From positions 558,001 through 622,000 of the forward strand of contig CAWDUP010000002.1 in NCBI GenBank assembly GCA_963805505.1: DNA of 64,000 nt, in the 5' to 3' direction. A program made the position numbers and the translations under genes. The notes beneath the pieces were generated by a model. The model searched no databases. It was given only the letters and a program-made list of their open reading frames with translations, and was not told the origin of the DNA. Below are positions 26,398 through 35,125 of this stretch, one piece after another (position 1 is the stretch's first letter; every line of letters begins with the position of its first letter). This DNA comes from JANPBY01 sp963805505. Its GTDB lineage: Bacteria > Actinomycetota > Actinomycetes > DATJPE01.

Positions 26398-27648
26398 TCA
26401 CGCAGCTCGGGTCAGCTCGGCGAGGACTGCCGCGAGCGCCTCGACGCCAGCCAGACAGTCGTCCAGCTCGGCGTGCTCGGCCGGACTGTGGGAGACACCC
26501 GTGGGGTTGCGGACGAAGAGCATGGCCGTGGGAACCCCTGCCGCAGCCAGGATCCCTGCGTCGTGGCCCGCGGCGGTCGGCAGCAGCGGCGCCGGCGTCC
26601 CGTCGCCGAGGGTGCTACCCACGACAGCGGCCAGGCGCCCGGCCAGCGCTGGGTCGAACTCGACGAGCGGCGAGTACGACTCCACCGTGCGGGTCGAGGT
26701 CGTACCGTCTCGCCCCGCGCGTTCGGTCACCTGTGCAGTGACTGAGGCAAGCACTGCATCGACAGCTTCATCGTCGACGCCTCGGACGTCGAGCCAGGCG
26801 CGAACCCGATCGGGGATGGCGTTGGTTGCCCCCGGATCGATCTCCATCCGACCCACGGTCGCCCGCGCCCCGGCCAGGCGGGCCCGTTTGTTCGCCGACA
26901 GCGCCATGAAGGCGGCCGTCAGCATCGGATCCGCACGGTCTTGCATACGCGTCGTCCCCGCGTGATCCGCACGTCCACCAAACTCGAAGCGCCACCGCCC
27001 ATGCGGCCAGATCGAAGTCCCCACACCGACCGCTGCAAGCCCGGTGCGCTCAGGGTCGGCGAGCCATCGGCCCTGCTCGACGTGCAACTCCACGAACGTG
27101 GACATCAGGGAGGGAAGCTCGGACGTGCCGTAGATCTCCCGGTCCACAGCCGCACCGGACAGCTCGTACGCCTCCGCCAACGAGACCCCTGCACGGTCGG
27201 TCAAGGCAAGCGCTGCTGCTGGGTCCAGCGCACCCGTCGCGAGCCGAGAACCCAGGCAGGGCATGCCAAAGCGCGACCCTTCCTCCTCGACGAACGAGGC
27301 GACGCCGATTGGCCGGGCGGGTTCGAACCCGCGTTCACGAAGAAGGTCCACCGCGGCCAGCGCGGACACCACCCCGAGCGGCCCGTCGAAGGCCCCGCCG
27401 TCAGGAACCGAGTCGAGGTGACTCCCGGTCACCACGCCGGGTTCACGGCGATCCGGCTCGGGACGCCACCACGCCACGTGGTTGCCGATGGAGTCGGTCT
27501 CGACGACCAGCCCCCGATCGGCACAGGCGCTGAGAAACCAGGTCTCCGCCTCACGGACCGGGCTCGACCAGCCGGGACGCCGATAGCCGCCGGAGGTGGC
27601 ATCGCGCCCGATCGGCGTCAGCTCGGCCCAGAGCTCTGAGAAGGTCAC
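26398..27648 (-). CDS. M20-family amidohydrolase (allantoate/N-carbamoyl amino-acid hydrolase type)
   Basis: A 416-aa dizinc hydrolase. GVVTGSHLDSVPDGGAFDGPLG carries the first His and bridging Asp, FVEEEGSRFG the catalytic Glu pair, FVELHVEQG the next ligand, and PTAAGHDAGILA plus SHSPAEHAELDD the last. The family is usually labelled allantoate amidohydrolase. No HutG-type formylglutamate deformylase is present, and the gene lies inside the hut operon with GTGA overlap to hutU and a 3-bp gap to hutF. Inference: it hydrolyses N-formylglutamate here. Confidence 0.85.
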   Translation of the reverse strand: MTFSELWAELTPIGRDATSGGYRRPGWSSPVREAETWFLSACADRGLVVETDSIGNHVAWWRPEPDRREPGVVTGSHLDSVPDGGAFDGPLGVVSALAAVDLLRERGFEPARPIGVASFVEEEGSRFGMPCLGSRLATGALDPAAALALTDRAGVSLAEAYELSGAAVDREIYGTSELPSLMSTFVELHVEQGRWLADPERTGLAAVGVGTSIWPHGRWRFEFGGRADHAGTTRMQDRADPMLTAAFMALSANKRARLAGARATVGRMEIDPGATNAIPDRVRAWLDVRGVDDEAVDAVLASVTAQVTERAGRDGTTSTRTVESYSPLVEFDPALAGRLAAVVGSTLGDGTPAPLLPTAAGHDAGILAAAGVPTAMLFVRNPTGVSHSPAEHAELDDCLAGVEALAAVLAELTRAA

Positions 27649-29318
27649 ACCTCACCCTCGCGCATCGGGACCCGGACACCGCGCTCCTCGGCCACTTCGG
27701 ACGCACGGTCGTAGCCCGCGTCGACGTGCCGGATGACTCCCATCCCGGGATCCACGGTGAGCACCCGCTCGATCTTCTGCCCCGCCAGCGCCGTCCCGTC
27801 CGCTACACACACCTGTCCGGCATGGATCGATCGACCGATCCCCACGCCGCCACCGTGGTGGATCGAGACCCACGAGGCCCCCGACGCCGTGTTGATCATG
27901 GCGTTGAGCAGCGGCCAGTCGGCGATGGCGTCCGACCCGTCCAGCATCGCCTCGGTCTCTCGATACGGCGATGCGACCGACCCGCAGTCCAGGTGATCGC
28001 GGCCGATGACGATGGGAGCCGTGAGCTCGCCGCTGGCCACCATGTCGTTGAAACGGACGCCTGCCTTGTCGCGCTCGCCGTAGCCCAGCCAGCAGATCCG
28101 AGCGGGCAAGCCCTGGAAGGCGACCTTCTCCTCAGCTTTTCGGATCCACCGCGCCAGCGGTTCGTTGTCGGGAAACAGGTCGAGTACGGCGCGGTCGGTG
28201 GCAGCGATGTCGGCAGGGTCACCAGACAGCGCCGCCCAGCGGAAGGGGCCCTTGCCTTCACAAAACAGCGGACGGATGTAGGCAGGCACGAAACCCGGAA
28301 AGTCGAAGGCCCGCTCGTAGCCGTGCAGCTTTGCCTCACCACGGATGCTGTTGCCGTAGTCGAAGACCTCTGACCCGGCATCCATGAATCCGACCATGGC
28401 CTCCACGTGAGCAGCCATCGAGGCACGGGCGCGATCGGTGAACTCCTCGGGTTTGGCGGCGGCGTAGTCGTGCCAGTCCTCCACCGAGACGCCAATCGGC
28501 AGGTAGGACAAGGGGTCGTGAGCGGACGTCTGGTCGGTCACGATGTCGACCGAGACATCGCGACGCAACAGCTCGGGCAGCACTTCAGCGCAGTTCCCGA
28601 CAAGCCCCACCGACAGGGGGGTACGACTCGCAACGGCGCGCGTGCAACGAGCCAGCGCCTCTTCGAGGTCGTCAGCGACCTCGTCGAGGTAGCGCTCGGA
28701 GACCCGCCGCTCGAGACGAGTCCGATCGACGTCGACGACCAGGCAGACGCCGTCGTTCATGGTCACCGCAAGCGGCTGCGCCCCACCCATGCCGCCGCAG
28801 CCCCCGGTCACCGTGAACGTTCCAGCCAAGGTGTCGCCGAAGCGACTCGCAGCGATGGCCGAGAAGGTCTCGTAGGTGCCCTGGAGGATTCCTTGGGTGC
28901 CGATGTAGATCCACGAGCCCGCGGTCATCTGCCCGTACATCGTCAGGCCGAGCTGCTCGAGGCGACGGAACTCCGGCCAGGTCGCCCAGTCACCGACCAG
29001 GTTGGAGTTGGCGATGATGACCCGCGGCGCCCACTCGTGGGTCTGGAAGACACCCACTGGACGCCCGGACTGGACGAGCATGGTCTCGTCGCCGCGGAGG
29101 CCCTGAAGGGTCCGGATGAGCGCCTCGAAGGACGCCCAGTCGCGCGCCGCCTTGCCGGTGCCGCCGTAGACGACCAGGTCATCGGGCCGTTCGGCCACCT
29201 GCGGGTCGAGGTTGTTCATCAGCATCCGCATCGCAGCTTCTTGCTGCCAGCCCTGGCAGCTCAGCGACGTGCCCGTGGGCGAGTGCACGACGCGCGGTCC
29301 GGGCGTGGTGAGGGTCAT
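27645..29318 (-). CDS. hutU: Urocanate hydratase
   Basis: A 557-aa NAD-dependent urocanase, exactly the family length. ATG 29318 follows AAGGA; an in-frame extension of 117 codons overlaps hutH and looks random. Recognisable parts are MLMNNLDPQVAERPDDLVVYGG, the NAD-binding TVTGGCGGMGGAQPLAVTM, and RICWLGYGERDKAG with the active-site region. It lies 32 bp downstream of hutH and overlaps the M20 gene in GTGA. Confidence 0.97.
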   Translation of the reverse strand: MTLTTPGPRVVHSPTGTSLSCQGWQQEAAMRMLMNNLDPQVAERPDDLVVYGGTGKAARDWASFEALIRTLQGLRGDETMLVQSGRPVGVFQTHEWAPRVIIANSNLVGDWATWPEFRRLEQLGLTMYGQMTAGSWIYIGTQGILQGTYETFSAIAASRFGDTLAGTFTVTGGCGGMGGAQPLAVTMNDGVCLVVDVDRTRLERRVSERYLDEVADDLEEALARCTRAVASRTPLSVGLVGNCAEVLPELLRRDVSVDIVTDQTSAHDPLSYLPIGVSVEDWHDYAAAKPEEFTDRARASMAAHVEAMVGFMDAGSEVFDYGNSIRGEAKLHGYERAFDFPGFVPAYIRPLFCEGKGPFRWAALSGDPADIAATDRAVLDLFPDNEPLARWIRKAEEKVAFQGLPARICWLGYGERDKAGVRFNDMVASGELTAPIVIGRDHLDCGSVASPYRETEAMLDGSDAIADWPLLNAMINTASGASWVSIHHGGGVGIGRSIHAGQVCVADGTALAGQKIERVLTVDPGMGVIRHVDAGYDRASEVAEERGVRVPMREGEV

Positions 29319-29349
29319 CGGGTGGTCCTTCCAGAGGCGGTGTTGGTGA

Positions 29350-30888
29350 TCAGTCCAGATCGCCGACGGCGGCTTCGGCGGAGCGCAACAACGTTCCGTC
29401 AACGACGATGCGAAGGACCGCGTCGATCTCCGGGGCGAGAAACCGATCGGAGCCGGGGCCTTCGGCCACCGCACGGACAGCACGCAACGCGGCAGCCGTA
29501 CCCGCTGCAGGTTCGAGCGGAGCGCGGAGGTCCAGAGCGCGGGCGGCCGTGAGAACCTCAACGGCCAGCACGCGGGCCAGGGCGTCCACGGATCGACGCA
29601 GCTTGCGGGCCGCCGACCAACCCATCGACACGTGATCCTCCTGCATCGCAGACGACGGGATCGAGTCAACGCTTGCCGGGACTGCCAGTCGCTTCATCTC
29701 GCTGACCAGGCCGGCCTGGGCGTACTGAGCGATCATGTGGCCGGAGTCGACGCCGGGGTCGTCAGCGAGGAAGGCCGGCAGGCCGTGTGACCTCGCCGGG
29801 TCGAGCATCCGGTCGGTCCGGCGCTCGCTGATCGAGGCCAGGTCTGCAGCGGCAATGGCGAGGAAGTCGAGGGCATACGCCACGGGAGCGCCGTGGAAGT
29901 TTCCGTTGGACTCGACGCGGCCGTCGTCGAGCACGACCGGGTTGTCGATGACGGAGGCGAGCTCTCGCGACGCGACGAGCTCAGCATGGTCGAGGGTGTC
30001 CCGTACGGCTCCGGCCACCTGCGGGGCGCACCGCAACGAGTAGGCGTCCTGGACCTTCGGATCGCCGTACCGGTGCGAAGCGACGATCGGCGAGCCGGCC
30101 AACAGGGTGGCCATGTTGGCGGCCGAACGCGCCTGACCGGGATGGGGGCGAAGGGCCTGGAGCTCGGGGGCGAAGACCCGGTCGGTCCCGAGCAAGGCCT
30201 CCACGCTCATCGCGGCCGACAGGTCGGCCACCCGAACCAGGGCCTGGAGGTCATGGCAGGCAAGCACGAGCATGGCCAGCATCCCGTCGGTGCCATTGAT
30301 GAGAGCCAGACCCTCTTTCGCCGCAAGACGTACGGGCTCGAGCCCAGCGGCGTTCATCGCCACGGCGGCGTCGGTGAGGTCGCCGTGCAGATCTCGGACC
30401 GGCCCCTCGCCCATCAGCGCCAAGGCGCAGTGCGCGAGCGGTGCCAGGTCACCGGAGCAGCCCAGCGAGCCGTACTCGTGCACGACCGGGGTGATGCCGG
30501 CATTGAGCAGGCCGGCATAGGTCTGCACCGTCTGCACCCGTACGCCGGTGTGTCCGGTGGCCAGGGTGTGCAGGCGCAGCAGCATCAGGCCGCGCACGAC
30601 CTCACGCTCGACCTCGTCACCGGTGCCCGAAGCGTGGCTGCGAATCAGCGAACGCTGCAACTTCTCGCGCAGGTCGGTGGGGATGTGCCGGTTGGCCAGG
30701 GCGCCGAACCCGGTCGAGATTCCGTACGTGGGCACCTCTCCCGCAGCCAACGCATCGATGCGGTCCCGGGCTGCGGCAACAGCGCTCAGGGCGTCGTCGG
30801 TCAGGACCACCTCGGCGCCAAGGCGGGCGACCGCTACGACGTCCGCGGCGGTCAGCGGGGGGGGTCCGACGAGGACGGCGTTGGTCAT
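29350..30888 (-). CDS. hutH: Histidine ammonia-lyase
   Basis: A 512-aa lyase converting L-histidine to urocanate. The prosthetic-group tripeptide reads C144-S145-G146 (GSLGCSGDLAPLAH) instead of the usual ASG; the Ser and Gly that form the MIO group are present. The N-terminal YGISTGFGALANR holds the catalytic Tyr, and MQEDHVSMG and SRELASVIDNPVV are conserved family blocks. It is first gene of the hut operon, divergent from an IclR-type regulator. Confidence 0.96.
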   Translation of the reverse strand: MTNAVLVGPPPLTAADVVAVARLGAEVVLTDDALSAVAAARDRIDALAAGEVPTYGISTGFGALANRHIPTDLREKLQRSLIRSHASGTGDEVEREVVRGLMLLRLHTLATGHTGVRVQTVQTYAGLLNAGITPVVHEYGSLGCSGDLAPLAHCALALMGEGPVRDLHGDLTDAAVAMNAAGLEPVRLAAKEGLALINGTDGMLAMLVLACHDLQALVRVADLSAAMSVEALLGTDRVFAPELQALRPHPGQARSAANMATLLAGSPIVASHRYGDPKVQDAYSLRCAPQVAGAVRDTLDHAELVASRELASVIDNPVVLDDGRVESNGNFHGAPVAYALDFLAIAAADLASISERRTDRMLDPARSHGLPAFLADDPGVDSGHMIAQYAQAGLVSEMKRLAVPASVDSIPSSAMQEDHVSMGWSAARKLRRSVDALARVLAVEVLTAARALDLRAPLEPAAGTAAALRAVRAVAEGPGSDRFLAPEIDAVLRIVVDGTLLRSAEAAVGDLD

Positions 30889-30942
30889 GCCCTCATCGAA
30901 GCCATTTCAACGGTCCCTGTCTGCCGTACGCTGACGACAAGT

Positions 30943-30958
30943 GTCCGGGATCCCGGAC
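30943..30958. promoter_or_regulatory. Perfect 16-bp palindrome between hutH and the IclR regulator gene
   Basis: GTCCGGGATCCCGGAC reads identically on both strands and sits in the 101-bp divergent region. A TACGCT box (30927-30932, plus) could be the -10 of the regulator gene, placing the palindrome over its transcription start. It is the likely operator of the hut regulator. Confidence 0.6.
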
Positions 30959-30989
30959 GTTTCACTCCGCTGAGGGGTGGAGGTGGGGA

Positions 30990-31787
30990 ATGCGGGCCGA
31001 GGAGAAGGTGCCGGCCGTCGCGCGGGCCGTGGCTGTGCTGCAGCTGCTCGCACGGCACCCGTCCCCGCTGCCGGCGGCCGCGGTGGCCCGCGAGCTGGAG
31101 CTGCCTCGCTCGACGGTCTACCAGCTGCTCGCCGCCCTGGAGTCCACCGGGCTCGTGACGCACCTGCCGGAGGAGCGCACGTACGGCCTCGGGATCGGTG
31201 CCTTCGAACTCGGGTCCGCGTACCTGCGCAACGACCCCCTCGAGCGGCTGTCCCGCCCGCTGCTCGTGAGTCTCGTCGCCCAGACGCGAGCCACGGCCCA
31301 CCTCGGGGTCCTGCATGGAGCAGAGACCCTCTACCTGCTCAAGGAGCAGCCCAGGCACCCGGTCACCCTGGTCACCGACGTGGGAGTACGGCTGCCCGCC
31401 CACCTGACCGCCGTGGGCCGATCGATGCTCGCGCATCTGCCGGCGGCGCAGGTGCGGGCGTTGTTTCCCTCCTCCGCCGGTTTCGTCGACCGCACCGGGG
31501 CCGGACCGGGGACCCTCAACGAGCTGAGAGCCCTCTTGTCGCTCGAACGCCGGCGAGGATGGGCCGAGGAAGACGGACACGTCACCGCGGGGCTTGCTTC
31601 GGTGGCTGCACCCGCCTTCGATCACCTCGGCCGCCCCGCCGCAGCGATCGGCTTGACCTTCCCCTCCGCGAACCATCCAGCGCACCAGCGAGTTCAGCTG
31701 GCGACGACCGTCCGGGAAGCCGCGCTACGGCTCACCAAGCGCCTGTCAGGTCAACCCCCGCTCACCGTCGACCCACGTTCGAGTTGA
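30990..31787 (+). CDS. IclR-family regulator of the hut operon
   Basis: A 265-aa repressor/activator. The N-terminal winged helix (about 5-70) contains AAVARELELPRSTVYQLLAAL and ESTGLVTHL. The C-terminal effector domain has the IclR landmarks HLTAVGRSMLAHLP and GLASVAAPAFDHLGRPAAAIGL. GGAGG 6 nt before the ATG supports the start. Divergent placement from hutH across a perfect palindrome suggests histidine- or urocanate-responsive control. Confidence 0.9.
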   Translation: MRAEEKVPAVARAVAVLQLLARHPSPLPAAAVARELELPRSTVYQLLAALESTGLVTHLPEERTYGLGIGAFELGSAYLRNDPLERLSRPLLVSLVAQTRATAHLGVLHGAETLYLLKEQPRHPVTLVTDVGVRLPAHLTAVGRSMLAHLPAAQVRALFPSSAGFVDRTGAGPGTLNELRALLSLERRRGWAEEDGHVTAGLASVAAPAFDHLGRPAAAIGLTFPSANHPAHQRVQLATTVREAALRLTKRLSGQPPLTVDPRSS

Positions 31788-31869
31788 CAGCAAGGGCCGA
31801 GCAGCCTGAGGTGGAGACCAGGGCCGTGGCTCACACGGCGTCTCAGGTGGAAGAGCCCAGGGAGTTCAC

Positions 31870-33072
31870 GTGAGCACATTCGTCGTCGTCGGTGGCGGAC
31901 TCGCGGGGGCCAAGGCCGTCGAGACCCTGCGGTCGGAGGGATTCGACGGCGACGTCGTTCTCGTCAGTGCCGAGACAGAGCGACCCTACGAGCGTCCACC
32001 GCTGTCCAAGGACCTCCTGCTCGGCAAGGCGGAGCGAGACAGCGTCTTCGTGCACGACGAGCAGTGGTACGAGCAACATCACGTCGACCTACGCACCTCG
32101 ACCCAAGCGAGCGCGCTCGACGTCGACGCCCATACCGTGGCCCTCAGCGACGGGATGGCGCTGCACTACGACCGACTCCTCATCGCCACCGGCAGCAGCC
32201 CCCGCCCGCTCGACGTACCAGGGACCGACACGGCCAACCTCTTGATGTTGCGCGAACTCGCCGAGTCGGACCGGATCAAGCAGGCCATCGACTCCGGTGG
32301 TCCGCTGGCCATCATCGGGGCGGGCTGGATCGGTCTCGAGGTGGCTGCAGCAGCCCGGGAGTCCGGTGCCGAGGTCACCGTCATCGAGGCTGCGGACCAG
32401 CCCCTGCTGCGGGTCCTAGGAACCCGCCTGGCCGAGCGGATCGCCACGCTGCACCGCTCGCACGGCGTCGACCTCCGGCTCGGCAGCGGCGTGGCAGAGC
32501 TCCGGCCCGGCGTTGTCGTCACCAAGGACGGTGCGGTCGTCGCCGCCGACACGATCATCGTCGGAGTCGGGGTGGCCCCCAACGTCGACCTCGCGAAGGC
32601 GGGTGGGCTGAAGCTCGACAACGGCATCGTGACCGACGCGGCCCTGAAGAGCTCCGCCCCCGACGTCTTTGCGGCAGGCGACGTGGCGAATACCTTCCAC
32701 CCGCGCTACGGGCGCCACCTGCGCACCGAGCACTGGGCCAACGCCTTGAACGGCGGACCAGCCGCCGCGCGGTCGATGCTGGGTCAGCAGGTCAGCTACG
32801 ACCGGCTGCCGTACTTCTTCACCGATCAGTACGACTTCGGTATGGAGTACGTCGGCTGGGCGGATGCCGCCGAGTCCGACGTCGTCATCCGCGGGGACCT
32901 GGAAGCGCTGCAGTTCCAAGCATTCTGGCTCGTCGACGGTGTCGTCGAGGCTGCCATGCACGCGAACATGTGGGACGACGGCGCCGATCCGCTCAAGGCC
33001 GTCGTCGCCCTCCAGCGCAGGGTCGACACTGACAAGCTTGCCGACCCGAAAGTCCCGCTGACCGAGCTCTGA
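31870..33072 (+). CDS. FAD-dependent ferredoxin/rubredoxin reductase-type oxidoreductase
   Basis: A 400-aa pyridine-nucleotide-disulphide family protein of the BphA4/ferredoxin reductase type. FAD motif VVVGGGLAGAKAVETLR begins the protein, RPYERPPLSKDLL is the signature N-terminal block, LAIIGAGWIGLEVAAAARESG binds NAD(P)H, and DVFAAGDVAN is the second FAD segment; a reductase_C domain ends it. The start is GTG with AGGGA upstream. No ferredoxin or oxygenase gene is adjacent, so its electron acceptor is unknown. Confidence 0.9.
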   Translation: MSTFVVVGGGLAGAKAVETLRSEGFDGDVVLVSAETERPYERPPLSKDLLLGKAERDSVFVHDEQWYEQHHVDLRTSTQASALDVDAHTVALSDGMALHYDRLLIATGSSPRPLDVPGTDTANLLMLRELAESDRIKQAIDSGGPLAIIGAGWIGLEVAAAARESGAEVTVIEAADQPLLRVLGTRLAERIATLHRSHGVDLRLGSGVAELRPGVVVTKDGAVVAADTIIVGVGVAPNVDLAKAGGLKLDNGIVTDAALKSSAPDVFAAGDVANTFHPRYGRHLRTEHWANALNGGPAAARSMLGQQVSYDRLPYFFTDQYDFGMEYVGWADAAESDVVIRGDLEALQFQAFWLVDGVVEAAMHANMWDDGADPLKAVVALQRRVDTDKLADPKVPLTEL

Positions 33073-33114
33073 CGTGCGTGTCTTTGGGTATTGGTCAAGG
33101 GAGGGGTGAGGTCG

Positions 33115-33120
33115 TACGGT
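33115..33120 (+). promoter_or_regulatory. -10 element of a leaderless promoter (VOC protein)
   Basis: TACGGT ends exactly 6 nt before ATG 33127, with no Shine-Dalgarno sequence in between. Confidence 0.55.
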
Positions 33121-33126
33121 CAGCGC

Positions 33127-33492
33127 ATGATCACTGCTGTGCACACCCTGGTCTACGCGAATGACGCCGAAGCCGCTCGTGCGTTCTTTCGCGAGGTGAT
33201 CGGTTGGCCGCACGTCGACACGGGAGGCGGGTGGCTCATCTTCCGCACCGGGCCGTCCGAGCTCGGAGTGCACCCGACGAGCGGCGGAGACTGGACGGCC
33301 GACCAGCACCACGAGATCTCTTTGATGTGCGATGACATCGAGGCCACGGTCAGGGAACTGACCGCGAAAGGCGCGTCCTTTGCCGGCGACATACGTGACG
33401 AGGGATTCGGTCGCACGATCATGCTCGAGGTGCCCGGCGGTGGCCAGATCATGGTCTACGAGCCCAAGCACCCGCCCGCGCACAGCCTCTGA
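33127..33492 (+). CDS. VOC (glyoxalase/bleomycin resistance fold) protein
   Basis: A 121-aa protein with the paired beta-alpha-beta-beta-beta modules of the vicinal oxygen chelate fold: TLVYANDAEAARAFFREVIG, then HHEISLMCDDIEATVRELTAKG, and a final GRTIMLEVPGGGQIMVYEPKHP with the conserved metal-site Glu. ATG 33127 is preferred to GTG 33091 because homology and the leaderless promoter both fit it. The substrate is unknown. Confidence 0.85.
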   Translation: MITAVHTLVYANDAEAARAFFREVIGWPHVDTGGGWLIFRTGPSELGVHPTSGGDWTADQHHEISLMCDDIEATVRELTAKGASFAGDIRDEGFGRTIMLEVPGGGQIMVYEPKHPPAHSL

Positions 33493-33551
33493 ACATCAGC
33501 CCTCCGTTGCTGCGGGATGCCGCATCCGGCTGGCTCCCTCACACTTGTCGA

Positions 33552-34487
33552 GTGCCGCCATTCGTTCCCGACCCTCGCGTCGCGGTGTCGCGCTCGTTCC
33601 GCCGCATCGTCAGCGGTGCAGCCGACGGACAGCCGACCTGGATCCACGCGCTTGAGAATGGTGCAGACGCCGGGCTGTACGGCCCCGGTTCGGCGCCCTG
33701 GGTCGTGCACGGCAACCTCGCCACCCTCGTCGGAGGCATCCGAGCCCTCCTTCTCCAGGCCCTGCACCCGGCCGCCCTTGCTGGTGTGCACCAGCACTCC
33801 CGGTATGAGCAGGATCCGCTCGGCCGCCTGGCGGGGACCACGCGGTGGTTGGTCACCCTGACCTTCGGCGACAGCGTGGCGGTTGCGCGGGAGACCGCTC
33901 GGGTGCGCGCGATGCACGCCCGCGTCGAGGGAACGTGGGCGCCTGAGAAGGACCCACACGACCTACGCGCCTATCAGGCCCAGGACCCCGAGCTGCTCCG
34001 ATGGGTGCACCTGGCGTTCACGGACTCGTTTCTCGCCACGCACCTGGTTTGGGGTGGGGACATCCCTGGAGGTGCAGACGCCTATGTCTTCGACTGGGCT
34101 AGGGCCGTCGAGCCCCTCGGCTTGGCCGATCCACCACGCAGCAGCGATGGCCTGGCCGATCAGCTTCGCGGCTTCGACGCCGTTCTCGAAGGCGGCCGGT
34201 TAGCCCGCGAGGTCGCGCGCTTCGTGCTGAACCCTCCGCTGCCGCTGGCAACTCGACCCGCCTACGCGCTGCTTGCCGCCGGAGCGGTGTCCACGCTGAC
34301 CGCCCGGCAGCGCCGGCTGCTCGGCCTTCCGTCGGTGCCTAGCCTGGCGACCCGGCCGGCGGTGCGAGGTCTGCTCGCGGGGATGCGGCTGGCTCTCGGC
34401 TCACAGTCGCCGAGCGAGCAAGCGGCTCGGCGACGCCTCGCGCGGCTCTCCTCCCTTGCGCCACAGCCAGCGCCGTCGAGGTCCTAG
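33552..34487 (+). CDS. DUF2236/MpaB-Lcp-like oxygenase family protein
   Basis: About 311 aa, cytoplasmic, helix-rich. SAPWVVHGNLATLVGGIRALLLQ and the heme-ligand type HPAALAGVHQHSRYEQDPLGRL match the ER-bound oxygenase mpaB/rubber-oxygenase (Lcp) family, and RWVHLAFTDSFL is the second conserved block. Characterised relatives cleave isoprenoid chains or rubber using a b-type heme. The start is uncertain: GTG 33552 fits the family N-terminus, but an earlier start at 33507 is open. Confidence 0.75.
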   Translation: MPPFVPDPRVAVSRSFRRIVSGAADGQPTWIHALENGADAGLYGPGSAPWVVHGNLATLVGGIRALLLQALHPAALAGVHQHSRYEQDPLGRLAGTTRWLVTLTFGDSVAVARETARVRAMHARVEGTWAPEKDPHDLRAYQAQDPELLRWVHLAFTDSFLATHLVWGGDIPGGADAYVFDWARAVEPLGLADPPRSSDGLADQLRGFDAVLEGGRLAREVARFVLNPPLPLATRPAYALLAAGAVSTLTARQRRLLGLPSVPSLATRPAVRGLLAGMRLALGSQSPSEQAARRRLARLSSLAPQPAPSRS

Positions 34488-34500
34488 CGCTGCGTTCGAC

Positions 34501-35121
34501 TCACCCCAGGGTGCCTTGGCACTCGGGGACGCCATCCGCAGCCGCCTTGAGCTCAGCATCGGAACCCACGGCTTGCCCCGCCTTGGCCACGCGATCCAGG
34601 GCGGCCATCAGCTCGGGCGACTCGGTGATCTTGGAGATTCCCGCGAAAGACCCGATACCGCCGTCTCCGACCTCGGCCAGGGCCTGATCCAAGGCGTCGG
34701 CTACGGCGCGCGCAGCGTCGATGTAGGCGTCGGTGAGCTCCTTGCCGTTCTCCACGTCCGGGGCGCCGATCTGCTCGAGCTGGTCGGCAAAAGCCCTGAA
34801 CTGATCGGGCAACAGCTTGTACTGCTTGACGAGCTTCTTGATCGCCTTCTCCGGGTCAGCGGCGATCGCGCTCGGGTCGGGTGAGAGCTGGCTCGGGTCA
34901 AGAGTGTCCTTCTGCGCCGTGCACACCGCAGCGAGCCACTCGGTGAGGCTCTTGTCCGCGGAGACGTCCGCCGGTGGCTGCGACGATGGCGCGCTGACGG
35001 CGCCAGGGGACGTCGACGCTGGTGCGGGGCCACCGGCGCTCGAGCCGCCCCCGCACGCGGCGAGGCTGACGACCAGCAGGCCGGATGCAGCAACGAAGCG
35101 GGATCGCCGCAGGATTCTCAT
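34501..35121 (-). CDS. Putative lipoprotein of unknown function
   Basis: A 206-aa protein with a type II signal peptide: basic MRILRRSRF, a hydrophobic stretch and the lipobox SLAACGGG. A Pro/Ser/Ala-rich linker of about 30 residues leads to a helical domain rich in Asp, Glu and Ala with two Cys that could pair (AVCTAQ and PECQG). I do not recognise the family. It lies 4 bp after the PEBP-like gene stop on the same strand and is probably cotranscribed. Confidence 0.75.
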   Translation of the reverse strand: MRILRRSRFVAASGLLVVSLAACGGGSSAGGPAPASTSPGAVSAPSSQPPADVSADKSLTEWLAAVCTAQKDTLDPSQLSPDPSAIAADPEKAIKKLVKQYKLLPDQFRAFADQLEQIGAPDVENGKELTDAYIDAARAVADALDQALAEVGDGGIGSFAGISKITESPELMAALDRVAKAGQAVGSDAELKAAADGVPECQGTLG

Positions 35122-35125
35122 GAGG

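Noticed and set aside
29319..29669. In-frame 117-codon extension of hutU
   Set aside because: It overlaps hutH, has no family similarity, and the normal-length ATG has an AAGGA ribosome site.
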